Part shown: positions 7,924 to 17,457 of the stretch, piece by piece
Layout of the letters: every line of letters starts with the position of its first letter
How positions within the stretch are numbered: the stretch's first letter is position 1
Assembly (NCBI RefSeq): GCF_001667275.1
Contig: NZ_LZHV01000050.1
Span: 1 to 64,000 of the forward strand
Reading direction: 5' to 3'
Length of the DNA: 64,000 nucleotides
Source of the DNA: Mycobacterium sp. ACS4054
GTDB taxonomy: Bacteria > Actinomycetota > Actinomycetes > Mycobacteriales > Mycobacteriaceae
Notes under the pieces: generated by a model
What the model was told of the DNA's origin: nothing
Databases searched by the model: none
What the model saw: the letters and a program-made list of their open reading frames with translations, nothing else
Position numbers and translations under genes: made by a program

Positions 7924-8502
7924 ATGGACGCAATCACTTTTCTTCGCCAGGACCATAAAAGCGTGCTGGGTCTGTTCGAGTCGCTCGACGGCGCGCCGTC
8001 GGGCTCGGGTGCCGAGGCGAGCGGTTTGGAAACCGTAGTGAACAATCTCGTCATCGCCGAGTCGCAGCACGAAGCCATTGAGGAGCAATTCTTTTGGCCG
8101 GCGGTGCGCAAGGCGATCGGCGACGGGATCGTCGACAAGGCCATCGAGCAGGAGCAGGCCGGCAAGAAGCTGTTGCAGCGGCTCGAGGACGGCAAGCCGG
8201 GCGAACCGGACTATCACGAAGCGCTGCAGGAGTTCATCAAGGCGGGCCGCGAACACATCGCCTACGAGCAGGATGTGGTGTGGCCGCAGGTCGAGCTGGC
8301 GATCGACCGGGAAGAGCTGGAGAAGATCGGCGAAAAGCTTGAGCAGGCAAAGAAAATCGCTCCGACGCGGCCCCACCCGGACACCCCGCCCCATCCGGCC
8401 GTGCTCAAGACGATGGGCATGGCGGCGGCGGTCGTCGACCACGTGCGCGACGCGTTTACCGGTCGCGCCGACGACAACCCGCCGGACCCGCAGGTCAAAT
8501 AG
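7924..8502 (+). CDS. Hemerythrin-like HHE-domain protein
   Basis: A 192-aa soluble four-helix-bundle protein of the hemerythrin/HHE family. Di-iron ligands are recognisable as the His in FLRQDHKSV, the His/Glu set in ESQHEAIEEQFFWP and again in REHIAYEQDVVWP. Mycobacterial members have been linked to oxidative and nitrosative stress; the exact chemistry is open. A 40-residue proline-containing tail follows the bundle. The ATG at 7924 has a GGAAGG ribosome site about 7 nt upstream. A SigF-like promoter precedes it, and it converges on the Mn-catalase gene across a strong terminator. Confidence 0.85.
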   Translation: MDAITFLRQDHKSVLGLFESLDGAPSGSGAEASGLETVVNNLVIAESQHEAIEEQFFWPAVRKAIGDGIVDKAIEQEQAGKKLLQRLEDGKPGEPDYHEALQEFIKAGREHIAYEQDVVWPQVELAIDREELEKIGEKLEQAKKIAPTRPHPDTPPHPAVLKTMGMAAAVVDHVRDAFTGRADDNPPDPQVK

Positions 8503-8512
8503 TCAGTTCGAA

Positions 8513-8542
8513 GACCGGGCGCTGAATCCTCAGCGCCCGGTC
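8513..8542. terminator. Bidirectional terminator between hemerythrin and Mn-catalase
   Basis: GACCGGGCGCTGA pairs perfectly with TCAGCGCCCGGTC over 13 bp around a 4-nt ATCC loop. It lies in the 53-bp gap between two convergent genes and is followed by a T-rich stretch on the plus strand. Confidence 0.85.
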
Positions 8543-8555
8543 TCCGTGTCTTTAA

Positions 8556-9464
8556 TTAGCTTGTGGGCGTGTGCTGTTCGTGCGTGAACGGCTTCTCGGC
8601 GGTGATGGCGGGTGACCCCTGCGGATTCTGCTGCGCACCCTGGTTCTGGCGCGTGCTGCCGCCCAACCATTGCTGTTCGGGCTTTTCGACGTATTCCCAC
8701 TCCATGCCCTTCGGCCACGGGCCCTGACCCTGATTCCACGGCCCACGGATCGATTCGCCGCCACCATTGGACATGTTGAACGCGACGTTCTGGAAACGCG
8801 GGTCGCCCGGCAGCTGCCCCGGCGGGAAGTTCACCGGAAGCTCGTTGAGTGCCGCGGTGAACTGCTGGAAGTGCGTCACTTCTCGCGTCATCAGGAAGGT
8901 CAGGGTGTCCTGCACGCCGGGATCGTCGGTGTACTGCTTGAGGTACTCGTAGACGATCTTGGCGCGGGACTCCGCCGCGATGTTGTTGCGCAGGTCAACG
9001 GTCGGGTCGCCGTTGGCGTCGATGAAGGCGCCGGTCCAGTTATTTCCCCCCGAGTCCTTGACGTCCGGCCCGCCGCCGCTGAGCACCAGGAACAGCGGGT
9101 TGACCGACACCGAGTGGATGATGCTGTCGCGCCCGTCGCCGCTGGCCACGGCCGGCATCCAGTCGCATTTCTGGTGGGCGATCTTGAGGTTGTCGTTGAG
9201 CCCGTCGAGCAGCATCGTGATCATCGAGCCGACCATCTCGAGGTGGCTGAGCTCCTCGGTGGCGATGTCCATGAACAGGTCGTACATTTTCGGGTTCTTC
9301 TGGCGCAGCACGAAGGCCTGGGTGAAGTACTGCAACGCGGCCGTGAGTTCCCCGTTGGCGCCGCCGAACTGGTCCATCAGCAGCGTCGCGAACCGCGGGT
9401 CGGGCCGGTCGACGCGGACCTCGAATTGAAGATCTTTGTTATGAACGAACACTGGGGCCTCCAT
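8556..9464 (-). CDS. Manganese (non-haem) catalase
   Basis: A 302-aa di-manganese catalase that disproportionates hydrogen peroxide. The metal ligands expected for the family are visible: Glu in GANGELTAALQYF, Glu/His in IATEELSHLEMVGSM, Glu in IAAESRAKIVYEYL and His in MTREVTHFQQF. A glutamine/proline-rich tail (residues about 255-302) follows the bundle and is probably disordered. The ATG at 9464 is used; an in-frame GTG four codons later would give the common VFVHNK start. A SigF-like promoter 32 nt upstream matches that of the convergent hemerythrin, implying co-expression in stress or stationary phase. Confidence 0.9.
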   Translation of the reverse strand: MEAPVFVHNKDLQFEVRVDRPDPRFATLLMDQFGGANGELTAALQYFTQAFVLRQKNPKMYDLFMDIATEELSHLEMVGSMITMLLDGLNDNLKIAHQKCDWMPAVASGDGRDSIIHSVSVNPLFLVLSGGGPDVKDSGGNNWTGAFIDANGDPTVDLRNNIAAESRAKIVYEYLKQYTDDPGVQDTLTFLMTREVTHFQQFTAALNELPVNFPPGQLPGDPRFQNVAFNMSNGGGESIRGPWNQGQGPWPKGMEWEYVEKPEQQWLGGSTRQNQGAQQNPQGSPAITAEKPFTHEQHTPTS

Positions 9465-9495
9465 GGGGGTACGAGAAGGTTCTGGTCGACGGCGG

Positions 9496-9520
9496 GTACC
9501 CGCGAGCTATACGAACAAAC
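9496..9520 (-). promoter_or_regulatory. SigF-like promoter of the Mn-catalase gene
   Basis: On the minus strand GTTT (9517-9520), a 15-nt spacer and GGGTAC (9496-9501) reproduce the SigF pattern, 32 nt before the catalase start. Spacing is identical to that at the hemerythrin gene. Confidence 0.65.
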
Positions 9521-9625
9521 GGACGTCCGCAACAAACCGGTTAGCTGGAGGTATCGAGCCGCCCGGGTCGGCGCCGACGGTGACCCGGGTTACGCGGTGA
9601 AGCCACATCGTGCACAATCGCGCCC

Positions 9626-10324
9626 ATGGAGTCTCTAGACCCAACCTCGAAGCACGAGCTGGCCATGCGGATGGCCGAGCTGGCCCGCGACATTGCCGCG
9701 CCACGCTCTCTGGGTGACGTCCTCATCGACGTGACCACCGCCGCGGTGGAGCTGATACCGGCGGCGGACATCGCGGGGGTGTTGCTGGTGAAGGGGGGCG
9801 GTGATTTCGAATCGGTCGCCGACACCGACGGCCTGGCAGCGCAGCTGGACAAGCTGCAGCACGATTTCGGTGAGGGCCCCTGTCACGACGCGGCCCTCAA
9901 GCAAACGATCGTGCGGACCGACGACCTGCGCGAGGAACCGCGCTGGCCCCGATACGCACCGGCCGCCGTGGAACACGGTGTGCTGAGCAGCCTTTCGTTC
10001 AAGCTGTACACGGCCGATCGGACGGCGGGTGCGCTGAACCTGTTCAGCTTCCGGCCGAACGTGTGGGACACCGAGGCCGAGACCATCGGCTCGGTGTTCG
10101 CCGCGCACGCCGCCTCGGCGATCATGGCGAGCCGCCACGGCCAGCAGATGCAGTCGGCCCTGTCGACGCGGGACCGGATCGGCCAGGCCAAAGGCATCAT
10201 CATGGAGCGCTACGGCGTGGACGAACTGCGCGCGTTCGACCTGCTGCGCCGCCTGTCCCAGGAGAGTCAGACCAAGCTCGTCGACATCGCGCAGCGCGTC
10301 GTCGATACCCGCCGCGGGGACTGA
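9626..10324 (+). CDS. GAF-ANTAR sensor / RNA-binding antiterminator
   Basis: A 232-aa cytosolic two-domain protein. Residues about 15-150 form a GAF sensor domain (LIPAADIAGVLLVKGGGDFES, then DFGEGPCHDAA), and residues about 165-228 an ANTAR domain with STRDRIGQAKGIIMERYGV and AFDLLRRLSQESQ. ANTAR domains bind paired RNA hairpins and prevent termination; the GAF ligand is unknown. It is divergent from the Mn-catalase and upstream of fadE1. The ATG at 9626 is the natural start. Its RNA targets cannot be identified from this window. Confidence 0.85.
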   Translation: MESLDPTSKHELAMRMAELARDIAAPRSLGDVLIDVTTAAVELIPAADIAGVLLVKGGGDFESVADTDGLAAQLDKLQHDFGEGPCHDAALKQTIVRTDDLREEPRWPRYAPAAVEHGVLSSLSFKLYTADRTAGALNLFSFRPNVWDTEAETIGSVFAAHAASAIMASRHGQQMQSALSTRDRIGQAKGIIMERYGVDELRAFDLLRRLSQESQTKLVDIAQRVVDTRRGD

Positions 10325-10406
10325 TCCCGCAGCGCCCCCATCTACGATGGGGTGGCTTCATCGACGAGTCCGGCGCGACGCCGCGCCGGGGAACGGGTGG
10401 TCAGAA

Positions 10407-11702
10407 GTGTGGGATTTCGAAACGGACCCGGAATATCAGGCCAAGCTCGACTGGGTCGAGAAGTTCATGGTCGACGAGCTCGAACCGCTCGACCTGGTGG
10501 CTCTCGACCCGTATGACAAGAAGAACGCCGAGATGATGTCGATATTGCGGCCGTTGCAGCAGCAGGTGAAGGACCAGGGGCTGTGGGCGGCGCACCTACG
10601 GCCGGAGCTCGGCGGGCAGGGCTTCGGTCAGGTCAAGCTCGCGCTGCTCAACGAGATCCTCGGCCGCTCCCGCTGGGCGCCGTCGGTGTTCGGCTGCCAG
10701 GCGCCGGATTCGGGCAACGCCGAGATCCTGGCGATGTTCGGCACCGACGAACAGAAGGCCCGCTACCTGCAGCCTCTGCTCGACGGCGAAATCACCTCCT
10801 GCTATTCGATGACCGAACCCCAAGGTGGTTCCGACCCCGGACAATTCGTCACCGCCGCGACCCGCGACGGCGACTACTGGGTGCTCAACGGCGAGAAGTG
10901 GTTCTCCACCAACGCCAAGCATGCGTCGTTCTTCATCGTCATGGCCGTCACCAACGCCGAAGCCCGCACCTACGACAAGATGTCGCTGTTCATCGTGCCG
11001 GCCGAGACACCGGGCATCGAGATCGTGCGCAACGTCGGCGTGGGCGCCGAGTCCTCGGCGCGGGCCAGCCACGGCTACGTCCGCTACACCGATGTCCGCG
11101 TGCCGGCCGACCACGTGCTCGGTGGTGAGGGGCAGGCGTTCATGATCGCGCAAACCCGCCTCGGCGGCGGCCGCATCCACCACGCGATGCGTACGATCGC
11201 GTTGGCGCGCAGCGCTTTTGACATGATGTGTGAGCGTGCGGTGTCGCGCAAGACGCGGCACGGGCGGCTGTCGGATTTCCAGATGACCCAGGAGAAGATC
11301 GCCGACAGCTGGATTCAGATCGAGCAGTTCCGGCTCTTGGTGTTACGCACCGCGTGGCTGATCGACAAGCACCACGACTACCAGAAGGTGCGCCGCGACA
11401 TCGCGGCTGTAAAGGTGGCCATGCCCCAAGTCCTGCACGACGTCGTGCAGCGAGCCATGCACCTGCACGGCGCGCTCGGCGTCTCCGACGAGATGCCCTT
11501 CGTCAAGATGATGGTGGCCGCCGAATCACTGGGCATCGCCGACGGCGCCACCGAGCTGCACAAGATGACGGTCGCGCGGCGGACTTTGCGTGAATACCAG
11601 CCCGTGACAACGCCATTCCCGTCGGCGCACATTCCCACCCGACGCGCGGAGGCGCAGGCCCGGCTGGCCGAGCGGCTCGAGCACGCGATCGCCGACTTCT
11701 AA
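10407..11702 (+). CDS. fadE1: Acyl-CoA dehydrogenase FadE1 (Rv0131c counterpart)
   Basis: A 431-aa FAD-dependent acyl-CoA dehydrogenase. Family landmarks: CYSMTEPQGGSDPGQF for flavin and substrate contacts, GEKWFSTNAKHASFF, RLGGGRIHHAMRTI in the helical domain, and LHLHGALGVSDEMPF near the C-terminus where the CoA pocket lies. Sequence and position beside htdZ identify it as the Rv0131c counterpart. The GTG at 10407 (V-W-D-F-E-T-D-P) is preferred because it gives the family N-terminus; an in-frame ATG at 10347 adds 20 arginine-rich residues with no homologous look. Likely role is alpha,beta-dehydrogenation of a branched or modified acyl-CoA; substrate unknown. Confidence 0.88.
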   Translation: MWDFETDPEYQAKLDWVEKFMVDELEPLDLVALDPYDKKNAEMMSILRPLQQQVKDQGLWAAHLRPELGGQGFGQVKLALLNEILGRSRWAPSVFGCQAPDSGNAEILAMFGTDEQKARYLQPLLDGEITSCYSMTEPQGGSDPGQFVTAATRDGDYWVLNGEKWFSTNAKHASFFIVMAVTNAEARTYDKMSLFIVPAETPGIEIVRNVGVGAESSARASHGYVRYTDVRVPADHVLGGEGQAFMIAQTRLGGGRIHHAMRTIALARSAFDMMCERAVSRKTRHGRLSDFQMTQEKIADSWIQIEQFRLLVLRTAWLIDKHHDYQKVRRDIAAVKVAMPQVLHDVVQRAMHLHGALGVSDEMPFVKMMVAAESLGIADGATELHKMTVARRTLREYQPVTTPFPSAHIPTRRAEAQARLAERLEHAIADF

Positions 11703-11736
11703 ATCCGCTCCCGCCGCCGCGCGATCCGCGAATCGG

Positions 11737-12192
11737 TCAGGTGATGTAGCGGACGATGCTTTCGGCCACACACGCGGGCTTGGCCGAGCCCTCGATCTCC
11801 ACCGTCGTCGCCATGGTCGCCTGCACGGCGCCGTTTCCGACGTCGTCGAGGCTCACCAGCGACGTCTGCGCGCGCACCCGGGAGCCGACCGGCACCGGCG
11901 CGGGAAAGCGAACCTTGTTGAGGCCGTAGTTGATTGCCAACTTGATGCCGTTGACGGTGTAGATCTGGTGCTGCAGCCGCGGCAGCAGCGCCAGGGTCAT
12001 GAAACCGTGGGCGATCGTCCCGCCGAACGGACCGGCGGCCGCGCGCTCGGGGTCGACGTGGATCCACTGGTGGTCGCCGGTCGCGTCGGCGAACAGGTTG
12101 ACGTCCTCCTGGGTGATGGTCACCCAGTCGCTGTGCCCGATGGGTTCGCCGGCGGCGGCCGCGAGGTCGGCTACTGATTCGAAGGTGCGCAT
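11737..12192 (-). CDS. htdZ: MaoC-like (R)-hydratase HtdZ (Rv0130 counterpart)
   Basis: A 151-aa single hot-dog hydratase with the same length as Rv0130. The hydratase-2 motif is intact: FADATGDHQWIHVD carries the catalytic Asp and His, followed by PFGGTIAHGFMTLAL. The enzyme hydrates trans-2-enoyl thioesters to (R)-3-hydroxyacyl thioesters. It converges on fadE1, which makes enoyl-CoA, so the two may act in sequence, although they are on opposite strands. The ATG at 12192 follows a GGAGG-type ribosome site (AAGGAGGACCCTCA). Confidence 0.92.
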   Translation of the reverse strand: MRTFESVADLAAAAGEPIGHSDWVTITQEDVNLFADATGDHQWIHVDPERAAAGPFGGTIAHGFMTLALLPRLQHQIYTVNGIKLAINYGLNKVRFPAPVPVGSRVRAQTSLVSLDDVGNGAVQATMATTVEIEGSAKPACVAESIVRYIT

Positions 12193-12232
12193 TGAGGGTC
12201 CTCCTTGACTCCGGGTGGTAACCATATCGCGT

Positions 12233-12257
12233 GTTTCACCGCGGGCGACGGGGGAAT
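12233..12257 (+). promoter_or_regulatory. SigF-like promoter of the 57-aa acidic protein
   Basis: GTTT (12233-12236), a 15-nt spacer and GGGAAT (12252-12257) resemble the two stronger SigF-type elements in this window, with one change in the -10. It lies 37 nt before the ATG at 12295. Confidence 0.4.
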
Positions 12258-12294
12258 GCCTACCCGAACGCCGCAAGCTGCACGGAAGGACAAC

Positions 12295-12468
12295 ATGCCA
12301 GACCATAAGGGCCACAAGGCCGAGGACGACGTCGAACCCGAAACGCACGAGTCGCGGTCGCGTGCCGCCGCGGGCGAAGACGACGGCTCTTACGTGGGGG
12401 CCGCCGGTTCCGACGACAGCTTCGACGCGGGCGAAACGGGCGCCGAAGCGAGGAGCCAGCGAGGCTGA
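12295..12468 (+). CDS. Small acidic protein of unknown function
   Basis: A 57-aa hydrophilic peptide, rich in Asp, Glu, Gly and Ser, starting MPDHKGHKAEDD and ending EARSQRG, with no membrane segment and probably no fixed fold. The ATG at 12295 has a good ribosome site (GGAAGGA, 5 nt upstream), and a SigF-like promoter lies upstream; these are the main reasons to believe it. No recognised domain. Such small acidic proteins often accompany general-stress regulons, but that is inference. Confidence 0.6.
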   Translation: MPDHKGHKAEDDVEPETHESRSRAAAGEDDGSYVGAAGSDDSFDAGETGAEARSQRG

Positions 12469-12493
12469 CGCGCCACGCGGCCCTACCGGTCGA

Positions 12494-12895
12494 TTACCCG
12501 AGCGCGCCTATCGCGGCTTGCAGTTTGGCGGTGGCCTGATCCGCGACCTCCTGCAGGGCCCCCTGCTCGCCGGTCACCTTGACCATCAGCTGTGGATCCA
12601 TCGCCTCGACGAGAACCGCACCGTCCGCGCTGTCGGGGTCGGTGCGCACCACCACGTTGCACGGAAGTAGCTGGCCGATCTGGCGGTGAATGCCCAGGGC
12701 GCGATGCGCCAAGTTCGGGTTGCAGGCGCCCAGGATGAGGTAGTTCTCCATGTCCTCCCCGAGCTTCTGCTTGAGGGTGGCCTGGACGTCGATGGTGGTG
12801 AGCACGCCGAAACCCTGTGCGGCCAGAGCGTCCGTCGTCCGCTTCACCGCGTCGTCGAACGACGTGTGCAATGTGGTGGTCAATCCTGATGTCAT
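12494..12895 (-). CDS. DUF302 protein
   Basis: A 133-aa protein of the DUF302 family: FDDAVKRTTDALAAQGFGVL at the N-terminus, YLILGACNPNLAHRAL in the middle and a C-terminal helical segment. The cysteine in GACNP and a second in LLPCNVVV are positioned as in other members. DUF302 proteins of unknown function recur near thiol, sulfur or metal homeostasis genes. It is the third gene of a minus-strand operon behind the CsoR/CstR-like repressor and the DsbA-like protein (gaps of 25 and 23 nt), so it probably responds to the same signal. Confidence 0.8.
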   Translation of the reverse strand: MTSGLTTTLHTSFDDAVKRTTDALAAQGFGVLTTIDVQATLKQKLGEDMENYLILGACNPNLAHRALGIHRQIGQLLPCNVVVRTDPDSADGAVLVEAMDPQLMVKVTGEQGALQEVADQATAKLQAAIGALG

Positions 12896-12918
12896 TTTTC
12901 CTCCTCGGACTCGATGGG

Positions 12919-13527
12919 TTAGGCCGCGGCGCGTGGCCGTTGCAGCTGACTGAATTGCGGCACCGCGGCCAACGTGGCGATCGCGTCGAACATCGCGATC
13001 GCCTCGTTCGGTTCGGGTAGGGCGGTCAGGACCGGGCCGAAGAACGCATGCCCGTCAATCCGGATGATCGGGCTGCCCCCGGTTTCGCCGAGCGCGTCTT
13101 GTCCCGCCCGGTGTCCGCGCCGCACGAGTTCGTCCAACGACTCGTCGGCGATGACCGCGGCGGTGGTGTGGCGGGCGCCCGCCGCGGCAAGCAGGTGGCC
13201 GATGAGACCGTCGTCGATGGGTTCGGAGCGATCGAAGTACCGCTCACCGAACGCGAAATATGCGGCGGTCCACCCGGCTACGCCCCGTTCCCGCGCGATG
13301 GCGGCCATCAGCCGGCCGATTTTCTGGGAGTCGCGCATGCGGGCCTGCTGAGGGGGTGGGAGTTCGCGTCCCTCGTTGAGCACCGCGAGGCTCATCAGCT
13401 GCCAATCGACCACCGCGCCGGTCTTCTCGGCGACCGCGCGCAGCCAGCGCGCGGTATTCCAGGAGAACGGGCACACCGGGTCCAACCACAACGTGACCTC
13501 GGATCCGGCTCGACCACCGGGGTTCAT
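12919..13527 (-). CDS. DsbA-fold, Rv2466c-like thiol protein with CPFS active site
   Basis: A 202-aa thioredoxin/DsbA-fold protein related to the mycothiol-dependent reductase Rv2466c. The active-site segment is LDPVCPFSWNTARWL, with a single cysteine (Cys19) where Rv2466c has CPWC; the resolving cysteine is a serine. The rest (MSLAVLNEGRE, GETGGSPIIRIDGHAFFGPVL) follows the family. A one-cysteine version suits a monothiol mechanism with mycothiol, or binding and reduction of persulfides. It is the second gene of the repressor operon. ATG at 13527, overlapping nothing. Confidence 0.82.
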   Translation of the reverse strand: MNPGGRAGSEVTLWLDPVCPFSWNTARWLRAVAEKTGAVVDWQLMSLAVLNEGRELPPPQQARMRDSQKIGRLMAAIARERGVAGWTAAYFAFGERYFDRSEPIDDGLIGHLLAAAGARHTTAAVIADESLDELVRRGHRAGQDALGETGGSPIIRIDGHAFFGPVLTALPEPNEAIAMFDAIATLAAVPQFSQLQRPRAAA

Positions 13528-13552
13528 AGCTTTTCGCCTTTCGTCAAGCCCG

Positions 13553-14083
<531 letters not shown>

Positions 14084-14086
14084 TCA

Positions 14087-14518
14087 GTGTCCACGTTTCT
14101 CCGACGGGCTTGGGTGCCGTTCGTCGTCGTGGCGGCGGTCGCCCTCGGCGTCGTCGCCGTCGACCGGCTCCGCGGGGTGTTCGGCTCCGACGCAATCTTC
14201 ACCGCCACGGGCACCAGCGCCGAACCGCTCGAGCCCACGCACATCAAACGGGTGACCTACGAGGTGTACGGGCCCAGCGGCACAACGGGAAGCGTGAGCT
14301 ACCTGGACAAGAACGCGCAGCCGGAACAGGCGGACTTCACCAACCTGCCATGGACCCTCACGGTAACGACGACCGTGCCGGCCGTCATCGCCAGCCTGGT
14401 GGCGCAAGGCAACAGCGACGACATCGGGTGCCGCATCACCGTCAACGGTGAGGTCAAGGACGAGCGGTCCTCAGCCGGGCGGCACGCGCAAACCTCCTGT
14501 TTGGTCAAAGCCGGATGA
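14087..14518 (+). CDS. MmpS-family membrane accessory protein
   Basis: A 143-aa protein with one N-terminal membrane helix ([17 protein letters not shown]) followed by a periplasmic beta-sandwich domain, the standard MmpS layout and length. [16 protein letters not shown] and the C-terminal cysteine pair (about residues 120 and 140) are typical. MmpS proteins assist the partner MmpL in export of lipids or siderophores. The GTG at 14087 follows AAAGGAAAC; upstream in-frame starts add a Cys/Arg-rich stretch not expected for the family. Its stop overlaps the mmpL ATG (ATGA). A 150-nt leader separates it from the operator. Confidence 0.88.
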   Translation: MSTFLRRAWVPFVVVAAVALGVVAVDRLRGVFGSDAIFTATGTSAEPLEPTHIKRVTYEVYGPSGTTGSVSYLDKNAQPEQADFTNLPWTLTVTTTVPAVIASLVAQGNSDDIGCRITVNGEVKDERSSAGRHAQTSCLVKAG

Positions 14519-17433
14519 ACACCGAAACCGACGCCCGGCCGAGGTTCATGCGATTCGTCCGCAGGTTCGCCGTGCCGATCCTGCTGGCGTGGCTGCTGCT
14601 GACCGTGGCCCTCAATGTGCTTGTGCCACCGATCGAGTCGGTCGCGCGCAACCACGCGGTGACGATGTCGCCGCAGGACGCGCCGGCAATGGTCGCCGCC
14701 AAGCGCATCGGTGCCACCTTCCACGAGTCGGATTCCGACAGCATCGCGATGATCGTCCTGGAGAGCGACAAGCAACTCGGTGACGAGGCGCGCCACTATT
14801 ACGACGGCTTGGTGCGCAAGCTGCAGGCGGACCCCAAGCACGTCCAACACGTGCAGAACGTCTGGGGTGACCCGCTCACCGCCGCGGGCGTCCAAAGCCG
14901 TGACGGCAAAGCCGCTTACGTACAGCTCAACCTGGCGGGCAACCAGGGCAGCACACTGGGGAACCAGTCCGTCGACGCGGTGCGGCAGATCGTCGAAAAG
15001 TCGGATCCCCCGCACGGGCTCAAGGTCTATGTCACCGGCCCCGCTCCGCTGACCACCGACATGAACGAGGCCGCCGACAAGAGCATGTTCAAGATGATGG
15101 GCGTCACGGGTGTGGTCATCATGATCATGCTGTTCATCGCCTATCGCTCGATCAGCACAGTGCTGCTGGTGCTGGTGATGGTCGGCTTCGAGATGGGCAC
15201 GGCGAGGGGGCTTGTCGCGCTACTGGGGAACACCGGCCTGTTGGGGTTCTCCACGTTCGTCGTCGCTATGTTGTCGTCGTTGGCGATCGCGGCCGGAACC
15301 GACTACGCGATCTTCCTCATCGGCCGGTATCAGGAGGCGCGTCAGGCCGGTCAGGATCGAGAGACCGCCTATTACACGATGTTTCGCGGGACGTCGCACA
15401 TCATCCTGGGCTCGGGCTTGACGATTGCGGGAGCCACCTTCTGCCTGCACTTGGCGCGGCTGTCCTACTTCAAGGCGCTGGGCATACCTTCGGCCTTGGG
15501 TCTGCTCGTCGTCGTCGCTGGAGCGATGACCGCCGCGCCGGCCGTTGTGGCGGTGGCCAGTCGGTTCGGCCTGCTCGACCCGAGACGGATGATCAAGACG
15601 CGCGGGTGGCGCCGCATCGGCACCGCCACGGTGCGCTGGCCAGGCCCGGTTTTCGCGGCCTCGCTGGTCATCGCCATCGTCGGCATCCTGATCATGCCGA
15701 GCATGAAGGTCAGCTACAACGACCGCTATTACATACCGAGCGGACTGCCGTCGAACGTCGGATACGCCGCCGCCGAGCGCCACTTCAGCGCCGCCACAAT
15801 GAATCCCGACATCCTCATGATCGAGAGCGACCACGACATGCGGAACAGCGGCGACATGATCATCCTGGACCGGCTCGCCAAAGAGGTCTTCGCCTCCCCT
15901 GGCATCGCGATGGTGCAAAGCATCACCCGGCCGCTGGGTGGCCCGATCGAGCACACGTCAATACCGTTCCAGATCAGCGCACAATCGATTCCGATCCGGC
16001 AGAACATCCAGTTCATGAAGGACCGCACCGACGACATGCTCAAGATGAGCGACGACCTCGGCGCCATGATCTCGTCGATGCAGCGGATCCAGGGCCTGGT
16101 CGGGCAGATGAGCGGCGCCACTCATCGCATGGTCGGCGACATGCACGAAATGCAGGCCACCCTCGACGAGATGCGCGACCACCTGGCCGACTTCGACGAT
16201 TTCGCGCGGCCGTTCCGCAGTTATCTGTACTGGGAACAGCACTGCTTCAACATCCCCGTGTGCTGGGCCTCGAGGTCGGTGTTCGAGGCTATCGACGGCG
16301 TGGACAAGTTCAGCGAGAACATGAGGACGCTGATCAACGACGTGAGCAATGTCGACGCCATATTGCCGCAGCTGCTCGCCCAGTTCCCACCGATCATCGC
16401 CGTCGCCCAATCGATGCAGGGGACGCTGCTCACCATGCACAGCAGCTTCTCCAGCCTGGTCACGCAGATGTCGCAGATGACCGACACGGCGAGCGCGATG
16501 GGTCAGGCGTTCGACGCCTCCCGGAGTGGCGACTACTTCTACCTGCCGCCGGAAGCGTTCCAGAATCCGGACTTTCAGCGCGGCCTGAAACTCTTCCTGT
16601 CGCCGGACGGGAAGGCCGCGCGCTTCATCATCACCCACGACGCGGATCCGGCGACACCCGCGGGCATTTCGGCGGTGCTGCCGGAGCTGGCCGCCGCGCA
16701 CCATGCAGTGAAGGGGACGAACCTCACCGGTGCCAAGTTCTACCTGGCCGGGACGGCAGCCATCTATCGGGATATCCAGTCGGGCTCGCATTACGACCTG
16801 CTGATCGTGGGGCTGGCGGCGCTCACCCTGATCTTCGTCGTCATGCTGATCATCACCCGTGCGCTGGTCGCATCGGTGGTGATCGTCGGCACCGTCCTGC
16901 TGTCACTGGGCGCCGCCTTCGGGCTCTCGGTATTGGTGTGGCAACACCTCTTAGGACTCGAATTGAACTGGATCGCACCGGTATTCGGACTGATCATCCT
17001 GCTCGCGGTGGGATCCGACTACAACCTGTTGCTGGTGTCGCGATTCCAGGAGGAGATCGGCGCCGGACTGAGAACCGGCATCATTCGCTCGATGGGCGAG
17101 ACCGGTGGCGTCGTCACCTCGGCCGGCCTGGTGTTCGCCTTCACGATGATGTCGATGGTCGCCAGCGACCTACGCTCAATCGGCCAGGCGGGCAGCACGA
17201 TTGGCCTCGGCCTGCTGTTCGACACGTTGGTCGTGCGCTCGCTGATGACGCCGTCGATCGCGGCGCTGCTGGGGCGGTGGTTCTGGTGGCCGATCCGCGT
17301 GCGCCCGCGCCCGGCCAGTTCCATGCTCCGGCCCTTCGGTCCGCGTAACCTCGTCCGTTCCCTTCTGCTGGGAGAGCGGGCCGATGCGCGGACCAGCGAG
17401 CCCGATAAGGCGATGGCGTCGAGGACCAGCTGA
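14515..17433 (+). CDS. MmpL-family RND transporter
   Basis: A 972-aa inner-membrane RND transporter of the MmpL4/MmpL5 size class. TM1 (residues about 20-37) is followed by a periplasmic domain, TM2-6 (about 190-370), a second large periplasmic domain with a long heptad-rich coiled-coil region (about 495-680) that contains a close cysteine pair at residues 577 and 583, and TM7-12 (about 755-925). The proton-relay segments [16 protein letters not shown] and [15 protein letters not shown] are both present. The cargo is not predictable. Coupled by ATGA to mmpS. Control by a thiol-sensing repressor would differ from the MarR-type Rv0678 control of mmpS5-mmpL5. Confidence 0.92.
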   Translation: MNTETDARPRFMRFVRRFAVPILLAWLLLTVALNVLVPPIESVARNHAVTMSPQDAPAMVAAKRIGATFHESDSDSIAMIVLESDKQLGDEARHYYDGLVRKLQADPKHVQHVQNVWGDPLTAAGVQSRDGKAAYVQLNLAGNQGSTLGNQSVDAVRQIVEKSDPPHGLKVYVTGPAPLTTDMNEAADKSMFKMMGVTGVVIMIMLFIAYRSISTVLLVLVMVGFEMGTARGLVALLGNTGLLGFSTFVVAMLSSLAIAAGTDYAIFLIGRYQEARQAGQDRETAYYTMFRGTSHIILGSGLTIAGATFCLHLARLSYFKALGIPSALGLLVVVAGAMTAAPAVVAVASRFGLLDPRRMIKTRGWRRIGTATVRWPGPVFAASLVIAIVGILIMPSMKVSYNDRYYIPSGLPSNVGYAAAERHFSAATMNPDILMIESDHDMRNSGDMIILDRLAKEVFASPGIAMVQSITRPLGGPIEHTSIPFQISAQSIPIRQNIQFMKDRTDDMLKMSDDLGAMISSMQRIQGLVGQMSGATHRMVGDMHEMQATLDEMRDHLADFDDFARPFRSYLYWEQHCFNIPVCWASRSVFEAIDGVDKFSENMRTLINDVSNVDAILPQLLAQFPPIIAVAQSMQGTLLTMHSSFSSLVTQMSQMTDTASAMGQAFDASRSGDYFYLPPEAFQNPDFQRGLKLFLSPDGKAARFIITHDADPATPAGISAVLPELAAAHHAVKGTNLTGAKFYLAGTAAIYRDIQSGSHYDLLIVGLAALTLIFVVMLIITRALVASVVIVGTVLLSLGAAFGLSVLVWQHLLGLELNWIAPVFGLIILLAVGSDYNLLLVSRFQEEIGAGLRTGIIRSMGETGGVVTSAGLVFAFTMMSMVASDLRSIGQAGSTIGLGLLFDTLVVRSLMTPSIAALLGRWFWWPIRVRPRPASSMLRPFGPRNLVRSLLLGERADARTSEPDKAMASRTS

Positions 17434-17457
17434 GAGCCGCTGGCGCAAGATGGGACT

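Noticed and set aside
5863-8502. A very long plus-strand open frame running across fHMAD, antisense to the CDF gene and into the hemerythrin gene
   Set aside because: Only its last 192 codons look like protein. The rest is Arg/Pro/Gly-rich antisense translation expected in high-GC DNA.
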